Source: Devosia neptuniae (lineage in GTDB: Bacteria; Pseudomonadota; Alphaproteobacteria; Rhizobiales; Devosiaceae). Taken from it: a stretch of DNA of 64,000 nt. The stretch covers positions 2,290,501 through 2,354,500 of the forward strand of contig NZ_CP104965.1 in the NCBI RefSeq assembly GCF_025452235.1. The letters run 5' to 3'. The first letter of the stretch is position 1; each line of letters starts with the position of its first letter. Made by a program: the position numbers and the translations under genes. Shown in pieces: positions 52,904 through 63,073 of the stretch. Below the pieces are notes generated by a model that was not told the DNA's origin, did not search any database, and saw only the letters and a list, made by a program, of their open reading frames with translations.

Positions 52904-54130
52904 ATGGGCGATTTTGCAATTTTTTATGAATGGCTGATGTTTGCGGTCCGGTGGCTGCATGTCATCACGGCCATCGCCTGGATCGGCTCGTCGTTTTATT
53001 TCATCGCGCTCGACCTTGGCCTGCGCAAGACGCCGAGCCTGCCCCCGCTGGCCCATGGCGAGGAATGGCAGGTGCATGGCGGCGGCTTTTATCACATCCA
53101 GAAATATCTGGTGGCGCCCGAATTCCTGCCCGAGCACCTGACCTGGTTCAAATGGGAAAGCTATTGGACGTGGCTGAGCGGTTTCATGCTGCTGGTGCTG
53201 GTCTATTATGTCGGCGCCGATATCTATCTCATCGATCGCAACGTGCTGGACGTGCCCAATTGGGCGGCGATCCTGATCTCGATGGGCTCCATCGTGCTGG
53301 GCTTCGTGGTCTATAACCGGCTCTGCAAGTCCCCACTGGGCGAGAGCCAGAACGGGCTGATGCTGGTGCTGTTCGTGATCCTGACGGCGATGGCGTGGGG
53401 CTATACCCAGCTCTTCACCGGCAGGGCGGCAATGCTGCATATGGGGGCGTTCACCGGCTCGATCATGGCGGCCAATGTGGCCATGATCATCATTCCCAAC
53501 CAGAAGATCGTGGTGGCCGATCTCAAGGCCGGCCGCGTGCCTGACGCCAAATATGGCAAGATCGCCAAGCAGCGCAGCCTGCACAATAACTACCTGACCC
53601 TGCCCGTCATTTTCTTCATGCTCTCGTCCCACTATCCGCTGGCCTTTGCCACGCAGTGGAACTGGATCATCGCCTCGCTGATCTTTTTGGTCGGCGTGGT
53701 TATCCGGCATTATTTCAACACGCGCCACGCCCGCAAGGGCAATCCGCACTGGACCTGGGCGGTGGCCGTGGTGCTGTTCCTGATCATTGCGTGGCTTTCC
53801 ACCGCGCCCAAGCTGCCGGGTTCGGCGGGAGAGGAGGTGGCGTCTCGGGCGGCCGAACCCTTTCTCGCAGCCAGCCATTTCAAGGATGCCAGCCTGACCG
53901 TGCAGACCCGCTGCGCCATGTGCCACACGGCCGAGCCGGTTTGGCCGGGCATTTATGAAGCGCCCAAGAATGTCATTCTCGACAATGACATCGCGGTGGC
54001 CAATCACGCCAAGGACATTGCCATTCAGGCGGGCTATTCGCATGCCATGCCGCCGGGCAATGCCACTGAAATGACGACGGCGGAACGCGCCTTGCTGGTC
54101 GAGTGGTTCCGCGAAGGTTCGGGCCAATGA
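52904..54130 (+). CDS. puuD: Urate hydroxylase PuuD, membrane-bound with cytochrome c domain
   Basis: 408 residues from ATG 52904 (a TTG one codon earlier is possible). N-terminal eight or so helices form the DUF989/urate-hydroxylase domain (RWLHVITAIAWIGSSFYF; HGGGFYHIQKYLVAP). The C-terminal region from about 320 is a cytochrome c domain with CAMCH. It oxidises urate to 5-hydroxyisourate and passes electrons to the respiratory chain, so no peroxide is made. Overlaps guaD by four bases. Confidence 0.94.
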   Translation: MGDFAIFYEWLMFAVRWLHVITAIAWIGSSFYFIALDLGLRKTPSLPPLAHGEEWQVHGGGFYHIQKYLVAPEFLPEHLTWFKWESYWTWLSGFMLLVLVYYVGADIYLIDRNVLDVPNWAAILISMGSIVLGFVVYNRLCKSPLGESQNGLMLVLFVILTAMAWGYTQLFTGRAAMLHMGAFTGSIMAANVAMIIIPNQKIVVADLKAGRVPDAKYGKIAKQRSLHNNYLTLPVIFFMLSSHYPLAFATQWNWIIASLIFLVGVVIRHYFNTRHARKGNPHWTWAVAVVLFLIIAWLSTAPKLPGSAGEEVASRAAEPFLAASHFKDASLTVQTRCAMCHTAEPVWPGIYEAPKNVILDNDIAVANHAKDIAIQAGYSHAMPPGNATEMTTAERALLVEWFREGSGQ

Positions 54131-55428
54131 GCCGGACTATTCTACGCGGGCGGGTGCTGAGCTTTGTCAGCGAACCGCAGGGCATCGATGACACCGCGAG
54201 CTATCGCTATTTCGCCGATGGCATGGTGGTGATTGCCGATGGCAAGGTGCAGAGCGTCGGCGATTTCGATGCCGGCGTGGCGGGCGATGCCGAGATCATC
54301 GATCATCGGCCGCATCTGATCCTGCCCGGCTTTATCGATCTGCATCTGCATTATGTGCAGAGCCAGATGATTGCTTCTTATGCCGGTTCGCTGCTGGAAT
54401 GGCTCAATACCTACACTTTTGTGGAGGAACAAAAGTTCAGCCAGCAGGGACATGCGGGCGCGGTGGCTGCGGCGTTTTATGACGAGCTGATCCGCAATGG
54501 CACGACGAGTGCCGTGGCATATTGCTCGAGCCATCCTCGAAGCGTCGATGCCTATTTCGCCGAGGCCGAAAAGCGCAACATGCTGATGGTGGGCGGCAAG
54601 GTGATGATGGATCGCAATGCGCCCGAAGCGCTGCGCGATAGTGCCCAATCCGGCTATGACGACACCAAGGCTTTGATCGAGCGCTGGCATGGGCGAGGCC
54701 GCGGTCTCTATGCCATCTCGCCGCGTTTTGCCATCACCTCGACCCCAGCGCAGCTGGAGGCGTCGCGCGTGCTCGTGGCCGAGCATCCCGAGTGTTATGT
54801 GCAGACGCATCTGAGCGAGAATGCCGCCGAAATCAGCTTCTCGATGGAGTTGTACCCGGATTCCCCGGACTATGCCGGCATCTACGAGGATTATGGACTG
54901 CTCGGCCCCAAGACGCTGTTGGGTCACTCCATCCATCTCAATCATCGCGAAACGCAGGTGCTGGCCGAAACGCAATCGGTGGCGGTGTTCTGCCCGACAT
55001 CGAACCTGTTTCTGGGCAGCGGGCTGTTCGATCGCGAGCGGCTGGCCAAGGCCGGGGTGCGGATCGGCATTGCCACTGACATCGGCGGGGGCACCAATTA
55101 CGGCATGCTGGCGACGCTGGACGAAGGCTACAAGGTGCTGCAATTGCGCGGCCAGCGGCTGACCCCGCTCAACTCCTTCTACATGGCGACGCTGGGCAAT
55201 TCCCGGGCGCTGTCGCTTGAAGGCATTATCGGTTCGATCGAGCCAGGTTGTGCGGCGGATCTGGTGGTGCTCGACGCCAGCGCCACGCCGGCCATGCGGC
55301 TGCGCATGGAGACGGTGACCAGTCTGGTCGAAGAGCTCTTCCTGCTGCAGACGCTGGGCGACGATCGTTCGATTGCCGAGGTCTATGTTGCTGGCGCACG
55401 GGCGAAGTCAACTTTAGGCGGGTTGTGA
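54127..55428 (+). CDS. guaD: Guanine deaminase
   Basis: 433 residues from ATG 54127, coupled to puuD (ATGA). Amidohydrolase: metal motif PGFIDLHLHYVQ, then KVMMDRNAPEAL, QTHLSENAAEI, LLGHSIHLNHRE and ATDIGGGTNYGML, all typical of GuaD. It converts guanine to xanthine, the substrate of XdhAB. Confidence 0.95.
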   Translation: MSRTILRGRVLSFVSEPQGIDDTASYRYFADGMVVIADGKVQSVGDFDAGVAGDAEIIDHRPHLILPGFIDLHLHYVQSQMIASYAGSLLEWLNTYTFVEEQKFSQQGHAGAVAAAFYDELIRNGTTSAVAYCSSHPRSVDAYFAEAEKRNMLMVGGKVMMDRNAPEALRDSAQSGYDDTKALIERWHGRGRGLYAISPRFAITSTPAQLEASRVLVAEHPECYVQTHLSENAAEISFSMELYPDSPDYAGIYEDYGLLGPKTLLGHSIHLNHRETQVLAETQSVAVFCPTSNLFLGSGLFDRERLAKAGVRIGIATDIGGGTNYGMLATLDEGYKVLQLRGQRLTPLNSFYMATLGNSRALSLEGIIGSIEPGCAADLVVLDASATPAMRLRMETVTSLVEELFLLQTLGDDRSIAEVYVAGARAKSTLGGL

Positions 55429-55578
55429 GGACGCTGGCCTTGTCTTAGGGTCGGCGTGGTTTTAGCGCTGAATCTCCTGCCTGTGCCGGGCTGTCCGTTC
55501 GCTCCCTTGAGGGGCCGCGGGAAAGATCGCGCCCTATGCAATTACCTCCGACAAGGAGGAGACGAAGAAGGAACGACA

Positions 55579-57735
55579 ATGACCTACGCGACAAAATCCG
55601 GCCTTTCAGTTCATCCCCTGCTGGTCGATTTTGTTGAGAAAGAAGCGCTCCCTGGGCTCTCCGTATCGGCCGAGCAATTCTGGAGCGGGTTTGCCGCGCT
55701 GGTGGCCGAGCATGGCCCGACCAATGCGACGCTACTGGCCAAGCGCGAGGATTTGCAGGGCCGGATCGATGATTGGCATCGCCGCTATGGCCCGGTTGCC
55801 AACAATCCGCAGGGCTACGAATTCTTCCTCCGAGATATCGGCTATGTGGTGCCCGAGCCGGCTGATTTCACCATCGAAACCACCGGGCTCGACCCCGAAA
55901 TCACCACTCTTTGTGGGCCGCAACTGGTGGTGCCGGTCAGCAATGCGCGCTATGCGCTTAACGCCGCCAATGCACGCTGGGGCAGCCTTTACGACGCGCT
56001 TTATGGCACCGACGTTATCGAGCGCAGCGGCGACCTGGCGCCCGGCAAGGGCTATAATGCGGCGCGCGGGGCAGCGGTGGTCGATCGGGCCGCGAGCTTC
56101 CTCGACGAGGCTTTCCCGCTGGAAAGCGGCAGCCATCGTGACGCCACCGGCTATCATGTGATCAAGGAAGACGGCGTCCGCCGCCTGGTCGTTGATACGG
56201 CAGCAGGCCGCACGGTGCTCAAGGATCAGGCCGCGTTTGTCGGCTACGGCGGCACCGAGACCAAGGGCGAACTGGTGCTGCGCCACCATGGGCTGCATGT
56301 CATTCTGGTGATCGAGCCGGGCAGTGTGATCGGCGGATCGCATAAGGCGGGGCTCAGCGACATCATTGTCGAAGCCGCGCTGACGACGATTCAGGACTGC
56401 GAGGATTCGGTTGCGGCGGTCGATGCCGAGGACAAGGTCGGGGTCTATCGCAATTGGCTGGGCCTGATGAATGGCAGCCTGGAAGACACGTTCGAAAAGG
56501 GCGGGCGGCAGGTGACGCGCAAGCTCAATGCCGATCGCAGCTACAAGGACGTGAACGGTGCGCCGCTGGTGCTCAAGGGGCGTTCGCTGCTGCTGGTGCG
56601 CAATGTGGGCCATCTGATGACGACGGATGCTGTGCTGGCCGATGGCAGGCCGATTGGCGAAGGGCTGATGGATGCGGCGCTCACCGTGCTCTGCGCCATG
56701 CATGACACGCTCAACAGCACGACGGGCGCGATCTATATCGTCAAGCCGAAGATGCATGGGCCCGAGGAAGTGGCCTTTGCCTGCGCGATTTTCGCCTCGG
56801 TGGAAAAGATGCTGGAGCTCAAGCCGCTGACCATCAAGATCGGCATCATGGACGAAGAGCGGCGCACTTCGGCTAACCTCAAGGCCGCGATCCATGCGGC
56901 GCGGGAGCGGGTGTTTTTCATCAATACCGGGTTTCTTGATCGCACGGGCGACGAGATCCACACCTCGATGGAAGCCGGGGCGGTGCTGCGCAAGGACGAG
57001 ATCAAGTCCGAGCGCTGGATCGCCTCCTATGAGGATCGCAATGTGCTGATCGGGCTGGCTTGTGGTCTTTCCGGCAAGGCGCAGATCGGCAAGGGCATGT
57101 GGGCGCGGCCCGACGATATGGCGGCGATGATGGCGGCCAAGTCCGGCCATCCCAATGCCGGGGCCAATACGGCCTGGGTGCCTTCGCCGACGGCGGCGAC
57201 GCTACATGCCTTGCACTATCACCAGATCGACGTGTTCGAGGCGCAGCAGCGCCGCCACAACCAGCCGGTGCCGCCGCTTTCGGAGCTGTTCTCCATGCCG
57301 GTGCAGGCATCTTATTCGCTCAGCCGCGAGGAGATTACCCGCGAGCTGGAGAATAATGCGCAGGGTATTCTGGGCTATGTGGTGCGCTGGGTGCAGCAGG
57401 GCGTGGGCTGTTCCAAAGTGCCCGACATCAACAATGTGGGCCTGATGGAAGACCGCGCCACCTGCCGGATTTCCTCGCAGGCCGTGGCCAATTGGCTGCG
57501 CCATGGGCTGGTGTCAAAGGACGAAGTGACCTCGGTGTTCGAGCGCATGGCGGCGGTGGTCGATCAGCAGAATGCGGATGACCCCATCTACCGGCCGATG
57601 GCGGAGAATTTCCAATCGGTGGCGTTCCAGGCCGCGCTCGATCTGGCGCTGCATGGCGCCGATCAGCCCTCCGGCTATACCGAGCCGCTGCTGCACGCGG
57701 CCCGGCGCAAGGTCAAGGCGCGCGAGGTGCATTGA
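55579..57735 (+). CDS. glcB: Malate synthase G
   Basis: 718 residues from ATG 55579 (AAGGAACGAC upstream), normal for the G isoform. Motifs include EDSVAAVDAEDKVGVYRNWL, MHGPEEVAF, IGIMDEERRTSANL and FINTGFLDRTGDEIHT, the acetyl-CoA/glyoxylate active-site loops. It condenses glyoxylate with acetyl-CoA to malate. No isocitrate lyase gene is near, so here the glyoxylate probably comes from ureidoglycolate (inference). Convergent with the adenine deaminase; the two stop codons abut. Confidence 0.95.
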   Translation: MTYATKSGLSVHPLLVDFVEKEALPGLSVSAEQFWSGFAALVAEHGPTNATLLAKREDLQGRIDDWHRRYGPVANNPQGYEFFLRDIGYVVPEPADFTIETTGLDPEITTLCGPQLVVPVSNARYALNAANARWGSLYDALYGTDVIERSGDLAPGKGYNAARGAAVVDRAASFLDEAFPLESGSHRDATGYHVIKEDGVRRLVVDTAAGRTVLKDQAAFVGYGGTETKGELVLRHHGLHVILVIEPGSVIGGSHKAGLSDIIVEAALTTIQDCEDSVAAVDAEDKVGVYRNWLGLMNGSLEDTFEKGGRQVTRKLNADRSYKDVNGAPLVLKGRSLLLVRNVGHLMTTDAVLADGRPIGEGLMDAALTVLCAMHDTLNSTTGAIYIVKPKMHGPEEVAFACAIFASVEKMLELKPLTIKIGIMDEERRTSANLKAAIHAARERVFFINTGFLDRTGDEIHTSMEAGAVLRKDEIKSERWIASYEDRNVLIGLACGLSGKAQIGKGMWARPDDMAAMMAAKSGHPNAGANTAWVPSPTAATLHALHYHQIDVFEAQQRRHNQPVPPLSELFSMPVQASYSLSREEITRELENNAQGILGYVVRWVQQGVGCSKVPDINNVGLMEDRATCRISSQAVANWLRHGLVSKDEVTSVFERMAAVVDQQNADDPIYRPMAENFQSVAFQAALDLALHGADQPSGYTEPLLHAARRKVKAREVH

Positions 57736-59445
57736 TCAGCTGACGAAGTCGAACTTATCGACGTCGAACAGGCCGCGGTCGGTCATCTTCAAATGCGGGA
57801 TGACCGGCAGCGCCAGGAAGGCGACTTGCAGGAACGGCTCCGGCAGCACGCAGCCCAGGGCGAGGGCGGCGTCGCGCAGGTGATGCAGATCTTGGGCGAC
57901 GGTTTCGAAGGGGTTGAGGCTCATCAGCCCGGCGATGGGCAAAGCCAGCTCGGCTGATATTTTGCCGCCGTCGGCTACCGCGAAGCCGCCTTGCAATTGT
58001 ATCAGCCGGTTGACGGCCAGGGCCATGTCTTCGTCATTGGCGCCGATGACGGTGATGTTGTGGCTATCGTGGCCGACCGAGGAGGCGATGGCGCCGCGTT
58101 GCAGGCCGAACCCTTTGACGAAGCTGCGGCCGATATTGCCGTTGCGGCCATGGCGCTCGATCACCACGCATTTGAGCACGTCCTGGGCGATGTCGGCCTG
58201 GGTGCCGCGTTCGCCAATTTCCAATGCTGCGGATTCGCGGAAGGTGAGGATGAGGCCCGGCTTGACGCCGATCACCGGGGTTTGGTTGCGGTCGGGGCGG
58301 GCGGGGATGATGAAATCGTCGGCCACGATCGTGCGGGATTTGACTGAGGTCAGGCCCACCGGCGCCACGGGTTTGCGCGCGGCAAACAGCTCAGGACGCA
58401 CCAGGCGGCCGGCGGTGAGCACATCGGAAACGCGACAATCCTCAAGGCTATCGAGCAGGGCGATATCGGCGCGCCAGCCGGGGGCGAGGAGGCCGCGATC
58501 CGTAAGGCCGAAAATCCGGGCGGCGGAGTGGCTGGCGGCGCGATAGACGTGGTGCAGGGGCCGTCCCATGGCGATGAGGCGGCGGATGGAGCTATCGAGG
58601 TGCCCTTCTTCGGCAATGTCGAGCGGGTTGCGATCGTCGGTGCAAAGGGCGACGAAGCTGGAAGTGTTTTCGTCGAGGATTTCGGCCAGCGCCTTGAGAT
58701 CCTTGGAGACCGAGCCTTCGCGGATCAGGATCGCCATGCCCTTGGCGAGCTTTTCGCGGGCTTCGGCGGCACTGGTCGCCTCATGGTCGGTGCGAATGCC
58801 GGCGGCGAGATAGCCGTTGAGGCTCTGACCGAGCAGCAGCGGGGCGTGGCCATCGATATGGCCATCCTGGAAGGCGACGAGCTTGGCGATGATGCCCGGA
58901 TCGGCCGATAGCACGCCGGGAAAGTTCATCATTTCGGCCAGGCCAATGACCTTGGGATGGTTGCGGAAGGGCTCGAGGTCTTCGATTTCCAGCGCTGCGC
59001 CATTGGTTTCAAAACCGGTGGCCGGGACACAGGAGGAGAGGTTTACCCGTACATCCATGATGGTTTGTTCGGCGCTATCGAGGAAATAGCGAATGCCTTC
59101 GGCGCCCAGCACATTGGCGATTTCATGGGGATCGCAGATGGCGGTGGTGACGCCATGCGGCAGCACGCAGCGGTCGAATTCGAACGGGGTGACCAGGGAG
59201 GATTCGATATGCAGATGAGTATCGATGAAGCCGGGCACGGCAAAGCGGCCGGCGCCGTCGATGATGGTTTCGCTCTCGTAGCTGGCATGGGTGCCCACGA
59301 TGCGGTCGCCGACAATGGCGATGTCGGTCAGCGTGACAGTGCCGGTGATAACATCGAGCAATTGCACATTCTTGATGACGAGATCGGCTGGCGCCTTGCC
59401 CTGTCCGGCCATGATCATGCGGGTGAGAAGTGCGGCAGAGGTCAT
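57736..59445 (-). CDS. ade: Adenine deaminase
   Basis: 569 residues from ATG 59445; the in-frame reading to 59592 has no start signal. Class-I Ade: [17 protein letters not shown] metal motif, [37 protein letters not shown] and the C-terminal dimer domain. It deaminates adenine to hypoxanthine, the entry substrate for XdhAB. Confidence 0.94.
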   Translation of the reverse strand: MTSAALLTRMIMAGQGKAPADLVIKNVQLLDVITGTVTLTDIAIVGDRIVGTHASYESETIIDGAGRFAVPGFIDTHLHIESSLVTPFEFDRCVLPHGVTTAICDPHEIANVLGAEGIRYFLDSAEQTIMDVRVNLSSCVPATGFETNGAALEIEDLEPFRNHPKVIGLAEMMNFPGVLSADPGIIAKLVAFQDGHIDGHAPLLLGQSLNGYLAAGIRTDHEATSAAEAREKLAKGMAILIREGSVSKDLKALAEILDENTSSFVALCTDDRNPLDIAEEGHLDSSIRRLIAMGRPLHHVYRAASHSAARIFGLTDRGLLAPGWRADIALLDSLEDCRVSDVLTAGRLVRPELFAARKPVAPVGLTSVKSRTIVADDFIIPARPDRNQTPVIGVKPGLILTFRESAALEIGERGTQADIAQDVLKCVVIERHGRNGNIGRSFVKGFGLQRGAIASSVGHDSHNITVIGANDEDMALAVNRLIQLQGGFAVADGGKISAELALPIAGLMSLNPFETVAQDLHHLRDAALALGCVLPEPFLQVAFLALPVIPHLKMTDRGLFDVDKFDFVS

Positions 59446-59573
59446 CAAAATATCCTGGAATGGGCAATGGCCGAGAGTCGGCCGCTGGCCCTGCGGCGTC
59501 AAGTCCCGGCTGTGGCCGGAACCACGGCGAAGGGCGCACGTTTGCCCTAAAGCGCCAAAAGGGGAGAACCAGT

Positions 59574-59732
59574 TTGGAAACCTATGATCCACACAAGAAC
59601 AAGACCGAGGTCCGGCAGGGCAGCCCGCGCAAGATGAATATGCGCGTGCTGGTCATTTCGCTGATCGGCATCGTTATCCTGTTCGCCATCATCTATCTCG
59701 TCTTTACCATGAGCCAGCCGAACCCGACCTGA
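59574..59732 (+). CDS. Small single-pass membrane protein, unknown function
   Basis: 52 residues from TTG 59574, preceded by GGGGAG at a proper distance (ATG 59634 is an alternative). A charged cytoplasmic N-terminus ([16 protein letters not shown]) is followed by one helix ([20 protein letters not shown]) and a short tail. It overlaps topoisomerase IB by one base (TGATG), so it is probably real. I do not recognise a family. Confidence 0.65.
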   Translation: METYDPHKNKTEVRQGSPRKMNMRVLVISLIGIVILFAIIYLVFTMSQPNPT

Positions 59733-60730
59733 TGGCCCGCCTGATCAGAGCCAGCCGCGAGGATTTGACCATTGTCCGGCAGCGGCGCGGCAAGGGCTTC
59801 ACTTATGTCGATGCCGATGGCGCCGTCATTAGCGACCGGCTGACCCGGTTGCGCGTGGCGGCTTTGGGCATTCCGCCAGCCTGGCAGCAGGTGCGGATTG
59901 CCAGTGACCCGCGGGCGCATATCCAGGCGCTGGGGGTCGATGAGGCGGGGCGCGATCAATATATCTATCACCCCGATTGGGAGCTGAAGCGCAATGGCCG
60001 CAAGCTGAAGCGGCTGGCGACGTTCCCCGTCGTCCTGCCCAAAGTGCGGCGCAAGGTGCGGGCGGGGCTGAATGCGCAAACCGGCAGCCGTGAACTGGCG
60101 CTGGCCATCGCGGTGGCGTTGATCGACAAGACGGCAATGCGAGTGGGGCGCGAGAAATATCTCGAAACCAGCGGTACACGGGGCGCGGGAACATTGTTTG
60201 CGCGCGACGTGAAGGTGGTTGGGGACGAAATCAGCGTGAGTTTTGCGGCTAAGGGCGGCAAGCGGGCGGATTATCGCTTTACCGACAAGGCGCTGGCTGC
60301 GGCCCTGAGCCGGATCCAGCAATTGCCGGGCAAGCGTCTTCTGGTCTATCGCGGCGAGAGCGGCACGGTCCGGCCGATCCAGACCGGCGCCATCAATGAC
60401 TATCTGCGCGAGCTGGCAGGGGTGGATATTTCGGCCAAGGATTTCCGCACCTTCCATGCCAGCGTCATGGCCGCAGAGGCGCTGGCCCGCATGGAGAGCG
60501 GGGGCTCGATGTCGGCGCGGCGGCGGCAGATGGCGCAGGTGGCGCGTGAGGTTGCCGAGCAATTGCGCAATACGCCGGCGATTTGCCGGAAATCCTATAT
60601 CGCGCCGTGCCTGTTCAAGCTGTTCGACCAGGGCAAGCTGCAGGCCCTGTGGCTCGAAGCCGGCAAGGGCCGGCCCGGGCTTTCCACGCGCGAGAAGCGG
60701 CTGGGTGTCGTGCTAGCGGCCGTCGGGTAA
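59732..60730 (+). CDS. DNA topoisomerase IB (poxvirus-like)
   Basis: 332 residues. Type IB catalytic core: KTAMRVGREKY with catalytic Arg, TSGTRGAGTL, KDFRTFHAS, and the nucleophile Tyr289 in ICRKSYIAP. It relaxes supercoils through a 3'-phosphotyrosine and is common in Hyphomicrobiales. Coupled to the small membrane-protein gene. Confidence 0.93.
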   Translation: MARLIRASREDLTIVRQRRGKGFTYVDADGAVISDRLTRLRVAALGIPPAWQQVRIASDPRAHIQALGVDEAGRDQYIYHPDWELKRNGRKLKRLATFPVVLPKVRRKVRAGLNAQTGSRELALAIAVALIDKTAMRVGREKYLETSGTRGAGTLFARDVKVVGDEISVSFAAKGGKRADYRFTDKALAAALSRIQQLPGKRLLVYRGESGTVRPIQTGAINDYLRELAGVDISAKDFRTFHASVMAAEALARMESGGSMSARRRQMAQVAREVAEQLRNTPAICRKSYIAPCLFKLFDQGKLQALWLEAGKGRPGLSTREKRLGVVLAAVG

Positions 60731-60735
60731 GTCCC

Positions 60736-62979
60736 TCAGGCCGCGCGGTTGCGGGCGCGACGGCGGCGTTCGGGCGTATTGAGCGGATCGGCGAAAATGC
60801 CGGCAATCTTGGCAGGAATGACGGCGCCCGAGAACAGGAAGCCCTGCAGGGTATTGCAGCCCATCTTGCCCAGAATGGTCGCCTGCTTTTCCGATTCCAC
60901 GCCCTCGGCGGTGACTTCGATATCCATGGCATGGGCCAGCGTGACGATAGCCTGGGTGATGGCCACCGAGACATGGCCCTCGGCCAGCTGGCTGACAAAG
61001 GAGCGGTCGATCTTGATGCGATCGACGGGGTAGCGCTTGAGATAGCTCAGCGAGGAATAGCCGGTGCCGAAATCGTCCAGCGCGATCTGAATGCCGGCGG
61101 CGCGGAAGGTGCGCAGGTTCTGGGCCGAAATATTCTCGTCGTCGAGCAGGATGGATTCGGTGATTTCGAGTTCCAGATCAATCGGGCGCATGCCGGTTTG
61201 ATGCAGGATGTCGAAGACCTGGTTGGAGAAATACGGGTTGCGCAACTGGGTCGGGGAAATGTTGACCGCGATGGTGCGACCGGGCGCGCTGGCGCCGATT
61301 TCGCAGGCGCGCCGCAGCACGAATTCGCCCAGCTCTTCGATCAGCCCGGTATTTTCCGCCACGGGAATGAAGCGCGCCGGGGAAATCTGGCCATACTTCG
61401 GGTGATACCAGCGCGCCAGAGCCTCGGCGCCGATGACCTTGCGCGTCTTTTGATCGACCAATGGCTGGAAGGCGACCGAGAGCTGGTCGTTGCGATTGAG
61501 CGCCGCGCGCAGCTCGCCTTCGATCGTGTGCTGGAGCTGTAGCAGCTCGTTCATATGCTCTTCGTAGACCATGGCGCGATTACGTCCGCTCGCCTTGGCC
61601 TCGTAGAGGGCAATATCCGCCTTGCGCACCAGCTCGCGCGGTTCGGCCGAACTGGCATCGGCTTCCACAATGCCGATGCTGACCCCGACATGGGCCTTGA
61701 AATGGCCGAGATCGAAGGGCCGGCCGATGGCTTCGATGATGCGCCCGGATACCGCCATGGCGTCGAAGGGGCGATTGTGGGTGACGGCGAGAATGGCAAA
61801 TTCGTCGCCGCCGAGGCGGGCCACCATCACCTCATTGCCCACGACCAGGCGGATGCGTTCGCCAACGCTGCGGATCAGATCGTCGCCGGCCTGATGGCCC
61901 AGCGTGTCATTGACCTGCTTGAAGCGGTCCAGATCAAGCATCAGCAGCACGATATTGGTGCTGGGGGCTTTCTGCTCACGCAGTATGCGCGCCAGATGGG
62001 TATCGAAATTGGTGCGGTTGGGCAGGCCGGTCAGCCGGTCATGGGCGGCTTCATGTTCGGCAATCCGCCGCCCCTCCTTCAGGGCAGCCGAGGAGCCGCG
62101 CAGCTTGCGCAGCAACAGTATGAAGAGCAGGGCGCCGGCCAGGATGACGAAGATCAGCACCGGCACGGTGTGACCCAGCATCAGCCGACCGGGACGGTCG
62201 CCGGTCCATTCGAAGAAGGCCACGAAGCGCCCGGCGTCGTTGATCACCGGGTATGAGACCCGATCGGGGCTGGCGGAGGGCACGAGCACGAAAGCTGCAT
62301 CCTCGATCAGGTATTGGTGCATCATCTCGGTGACGGCCTGCTCGCCGAGAAAACGCACCGACACCATCAGGCTCGCCGTGCCGGGCGTGTGCGTTAGGGT
62401 GCGGGTGTGGCTGACAATGGGAGTGACGCCCACAATGGCGGGCTTGCCATCGACCAGCGCGAAATCGCAGACGGTGGGCGGAGCCTCGGCCCTGCCGCTG
62501 ACGAAATCGGCCATTCGTCCGGCGCCGATCAGGGTCCGCAATTGCTGAACGAGAGGCATGACACCGCTGGCCATGTCGCGGAAGCTGGTCGTGGCCGCGG
62601 CTTGCCCGTCTTCCATCACGTAGAGCGGCTGGTCCTGGGCATCGAGCACCATGGTGCGGTCATGCCCAAAGAAATTGTGCATCCACAGGCCCATATTGGC
62701 ATGGACCCAATCATGATCGAAGGTCTGGCCGGTATGGATCACCGCCTCGTCCCAGATGGCAATGCCGCCCTGGTCCTTGAGCATGAGGTCGCGCTTGCCC
62801 TGCAGTACCTGGGTGACCATGGTGGTCTGGCGCTCGATGGCGCGCTGGTCGATGGTGCTGGTCGACCAGAAGACAAAGCCGATCACAGCGGCAGCCGTTG
62901 CAACCAACGCCAGGACGACGGGCAGCAGGACAGCCGTTATGAAGTGCCAACGTTCGGTCGTCGAAGTTTGCGCCTGCAT
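60736..62979 (-). CDS. CHASE4-GGDEF-EAL membrane protein (c-di-GMP turnover)
   Basis: 747 residues. TM helix at about 15-38, a CHASE4-type sensor to about 265, second TM about 271-291, GGDEF at 390-394 (RLGGDEF) and EAL with EAL at 519-521 (GAEALARWYHP). No RxxD inhibitory site precedes GGDEF. EAL metal residues look intact (ELEITESILLDD, DDFGTGYSSL, KIDRSFV). Both domains could be active; net effect unknown. Located next to topoisomerase IB, convergent. Confidence 0.93.
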   Translation of the reverse strand: MQAQTSTTERWHFITAVLLPVVLALVATAAAVIGFVFWSTSTIDQRAIERQTTMVTQVLQGKRDLMLKDQGGIAIWDEAVIHTGQTFDHDWVHANMGLWMHNFFGHDRTMVLDAQDQPLYVMEDGQAAATTSFRDMASGVMPLVQQLRTLIGAGRMADFVSGRAEAPPTVCDFALVDGKPAIVGVTPIVSHTRTLTHTPGTASLMVSVRFLGEQAVTEMMHQYLIEDAAFVLVPSASPDRVSYPVINDAGRFVAFFEWTGDRPGRLMLGHTVPVLIFVILAGALLFILLLRKLRGSSAALKEGRRIAEHEAAHDRLTGLPNRTNFDTHLARILREQKAPSTNIVLLMLDLDRFKQVNDTLGHQAGDDLIRSVGERIRLVVGNEVMVARLGGDEFAILAVTHNRPFDAMAVSGRIIEAIGRPFDLGHFKAHVGVSIGIVEADASSAEPRELVRKADIALYEAKASGRNRAMVYEEHMNELLQLQHTIEGELRAALNRNDQLSVAFQPLVDQKTRKVIGAEALARWYHPKYGQISPARFIPVAENTGLIEELGEFVLRRACEIGASAPGRTIAVNISPTQLRNPYFSNQVFDILHQTGMRPIDLELEITESILLDDENISAQNLRTFRAAGIQIALDDFGTGYSSLSYLKRYPVDRIKIDRSFVSQLAEGHVSVAITQAIVTLAHAMDIEVTAEGVESEKQATILGKMGCNTLQGFLFSGAVIPAKIAGIFADPLNTPERRRRARNRAA

Positions 62980-63073
62980 GAATAGGAACCGGGCCGATTA
63001 CCGGCTTAACCTAGACCGGGTAAACTTGCAGACTGGTTACTAGATTTCGCATAAATCCGCAGAGCGATCTTAA

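Noticed and set aside
55456..55578. N-terminal extension of malate synthase G
   Set aside because: The 41 extra codons have no similarity to the family and the ATG at 55579 has its own ribosome binding site.
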